A stretch of DNA of 5,252 nucleotides from Candidatus Omnitrophota bacterium. Its GTDB lineage: Bacteria; Omnitrophota; Gorgyraeia; Zapsychrales; Fredricksoniimonadaceae. The notes below the pieces were generated by a model. The model made no database searches and had not been told where the DNA came from. It was given only the letters and a program-made list of their open reading frames with translations. The stretch is from NCBI GenBank assembly GCA_016789035.1, contig JAEUSC010000009.1, positions 1-5,252 of the forward strand. The letters run 5' to 3'. The translations under genes were made by a program, and so were the position numbers. Shown in pieces: positions 4,962-5,252 of this stretch (the first letter of the stretch is position 1; the number at the start of each line of letters is the position of its first letter).

Positions 4962-5252
4962 ACAAAAAGTACAATGAGAACTCATGTGATGTCCTCATTG
5001 TGGGTTCTGGACCCGGAGGAGTAACCAGCGCTCTGGAATTGACGCGCGCCGGACGCGATGTCCTTATGCTGGAAGAAGGACGACTGTGGCCGAGGGATCA
5101 GCCGCAAAGTTACTCTTTAGAGGAACAGCAATACAAATACCGCAATGTCGGATTGACGCCGGCTCTTGGCAAAATCAAAGTTCCGTACATTGAAGCGTGT
5201 TGTGTAGGCGGGGCCAGTGAAATTAATGCGGGGCTTTATCATTACCCAATCG
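4958..5252 (+). CDS. GMC-family FAD oxidoreductase, N-terminal part (truncated by window end)
   Basis: The frame stays open from the ATG at 4958 to the last base and gives 98 residues. It starts with CDVLIVGSGPGG (10-21), a Rossmann FAD site, followed by the second strand DVLMLEEG (34-41) with E39 or E40 as ribose binder. CCVGGASEINAGL (81-93) is the GMC signature loop, comparable to VGGGSxxN in family members. GMC enzymes oxidise alcohols, aldehydes, sterols or sugars; FAD is reoxidised by oxygen or passes electrons to a carrier. The spacing of these motifs is similar to that in fatty-alcohol oxidases of plants, in keeping with the preceding gene. The catalytic His and the substrate domain are beyond the window, so substrate and electron acceptor cannot be judged. 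There is no export signal, so a cytoplasmic or inner-leaflet location is likely. The start shares ATGA with the upstream stop, and the ribosome site is poor, which fits coupled translation. Confidence 0.88.
   Translation, partial: MNKKYNENSCDVLIVGSGPGGVTSALELTRAGRDVLMLEEGRLWPRDQPQSYSLEEQQYKYRNVGLTPALGKIKVPYIEACCVGGASEINAGLYHYPI

Overview
This window is a densely packed bacterial segment of moderate GC content, with six genes all on the + strand. It includes the 3' end of a gene cut by the left edge and the 5' end of a gene cut by the right edge. Spacing is tight: 2 nt, 79 nt, 21 nt, a 38-nt overlap and a 4-nt ATGA overlap. This looks like one operon, or two abutting ones. No rRNA, tRNA, CRISPR array, transposase or phage gene is visible. 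The taxon cannot be fixed from the sequence. The mix of a YfhO-like membrane protein, a COG1232-type flavoprotein and an AsnB-type amidotransferase resembles surface-glycan or envelope loci of environmental bacteria. A possible lipobox in gene 4 does not separate Gram types. An uncultivated lineage such as Omnitrophota is only a guess.

Left half (1-2202). The first gene is the C-terminal end of a large membrane protein. It has a YfhO-like extracytoplasmic beta domain and a last transmembrane helix. It is followed 2 nt later by a complete 468-residue FAD oxidoreductase of the protoporphyrinogen-oxidase/UDP-galactopyranose-mutase-like class.

Gap (2203-2281). This is the only real intergenic region. 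It holds two perfect hairpins in tandem that share a TTCAMCC-N5-GGKTGAA core. The second (11-bp stem) is followed by five T and is a plausible intrinsic terminator or attenuator. The pair also looks like two diverged copies of a small palindromic repeat. A strong Shine-Dalgarno sequence is stranded at the end of the preceding gene, while the next gene, whose start is fixed by its catalytic Cys2, has none.

Right half (2282-5252). A complete 630-residue glutamine-dependent AsnB-type amidotransferase comes first. It is followed by a three-gene unit: a 123-residue membrane-anchored protein with a lipobox-like cysteine, a 143-residue hydrophobic protein, and the FAD-binding N-terminus of a GMC oxidoreductase (4958 to the window end). 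By eye, the 143-residue protein resembles the N-terminal extension fused to the GMC domain in plant long-chain fatty-alcohol oxidases. The trio may therefore be a split, membrane-associated alcohol oxidase or dehydrogenase. This is the most interesting candidate system in the window. The left-hand genes suggest envelope glycan modification, but no substrate can be assigned from sequence alone.
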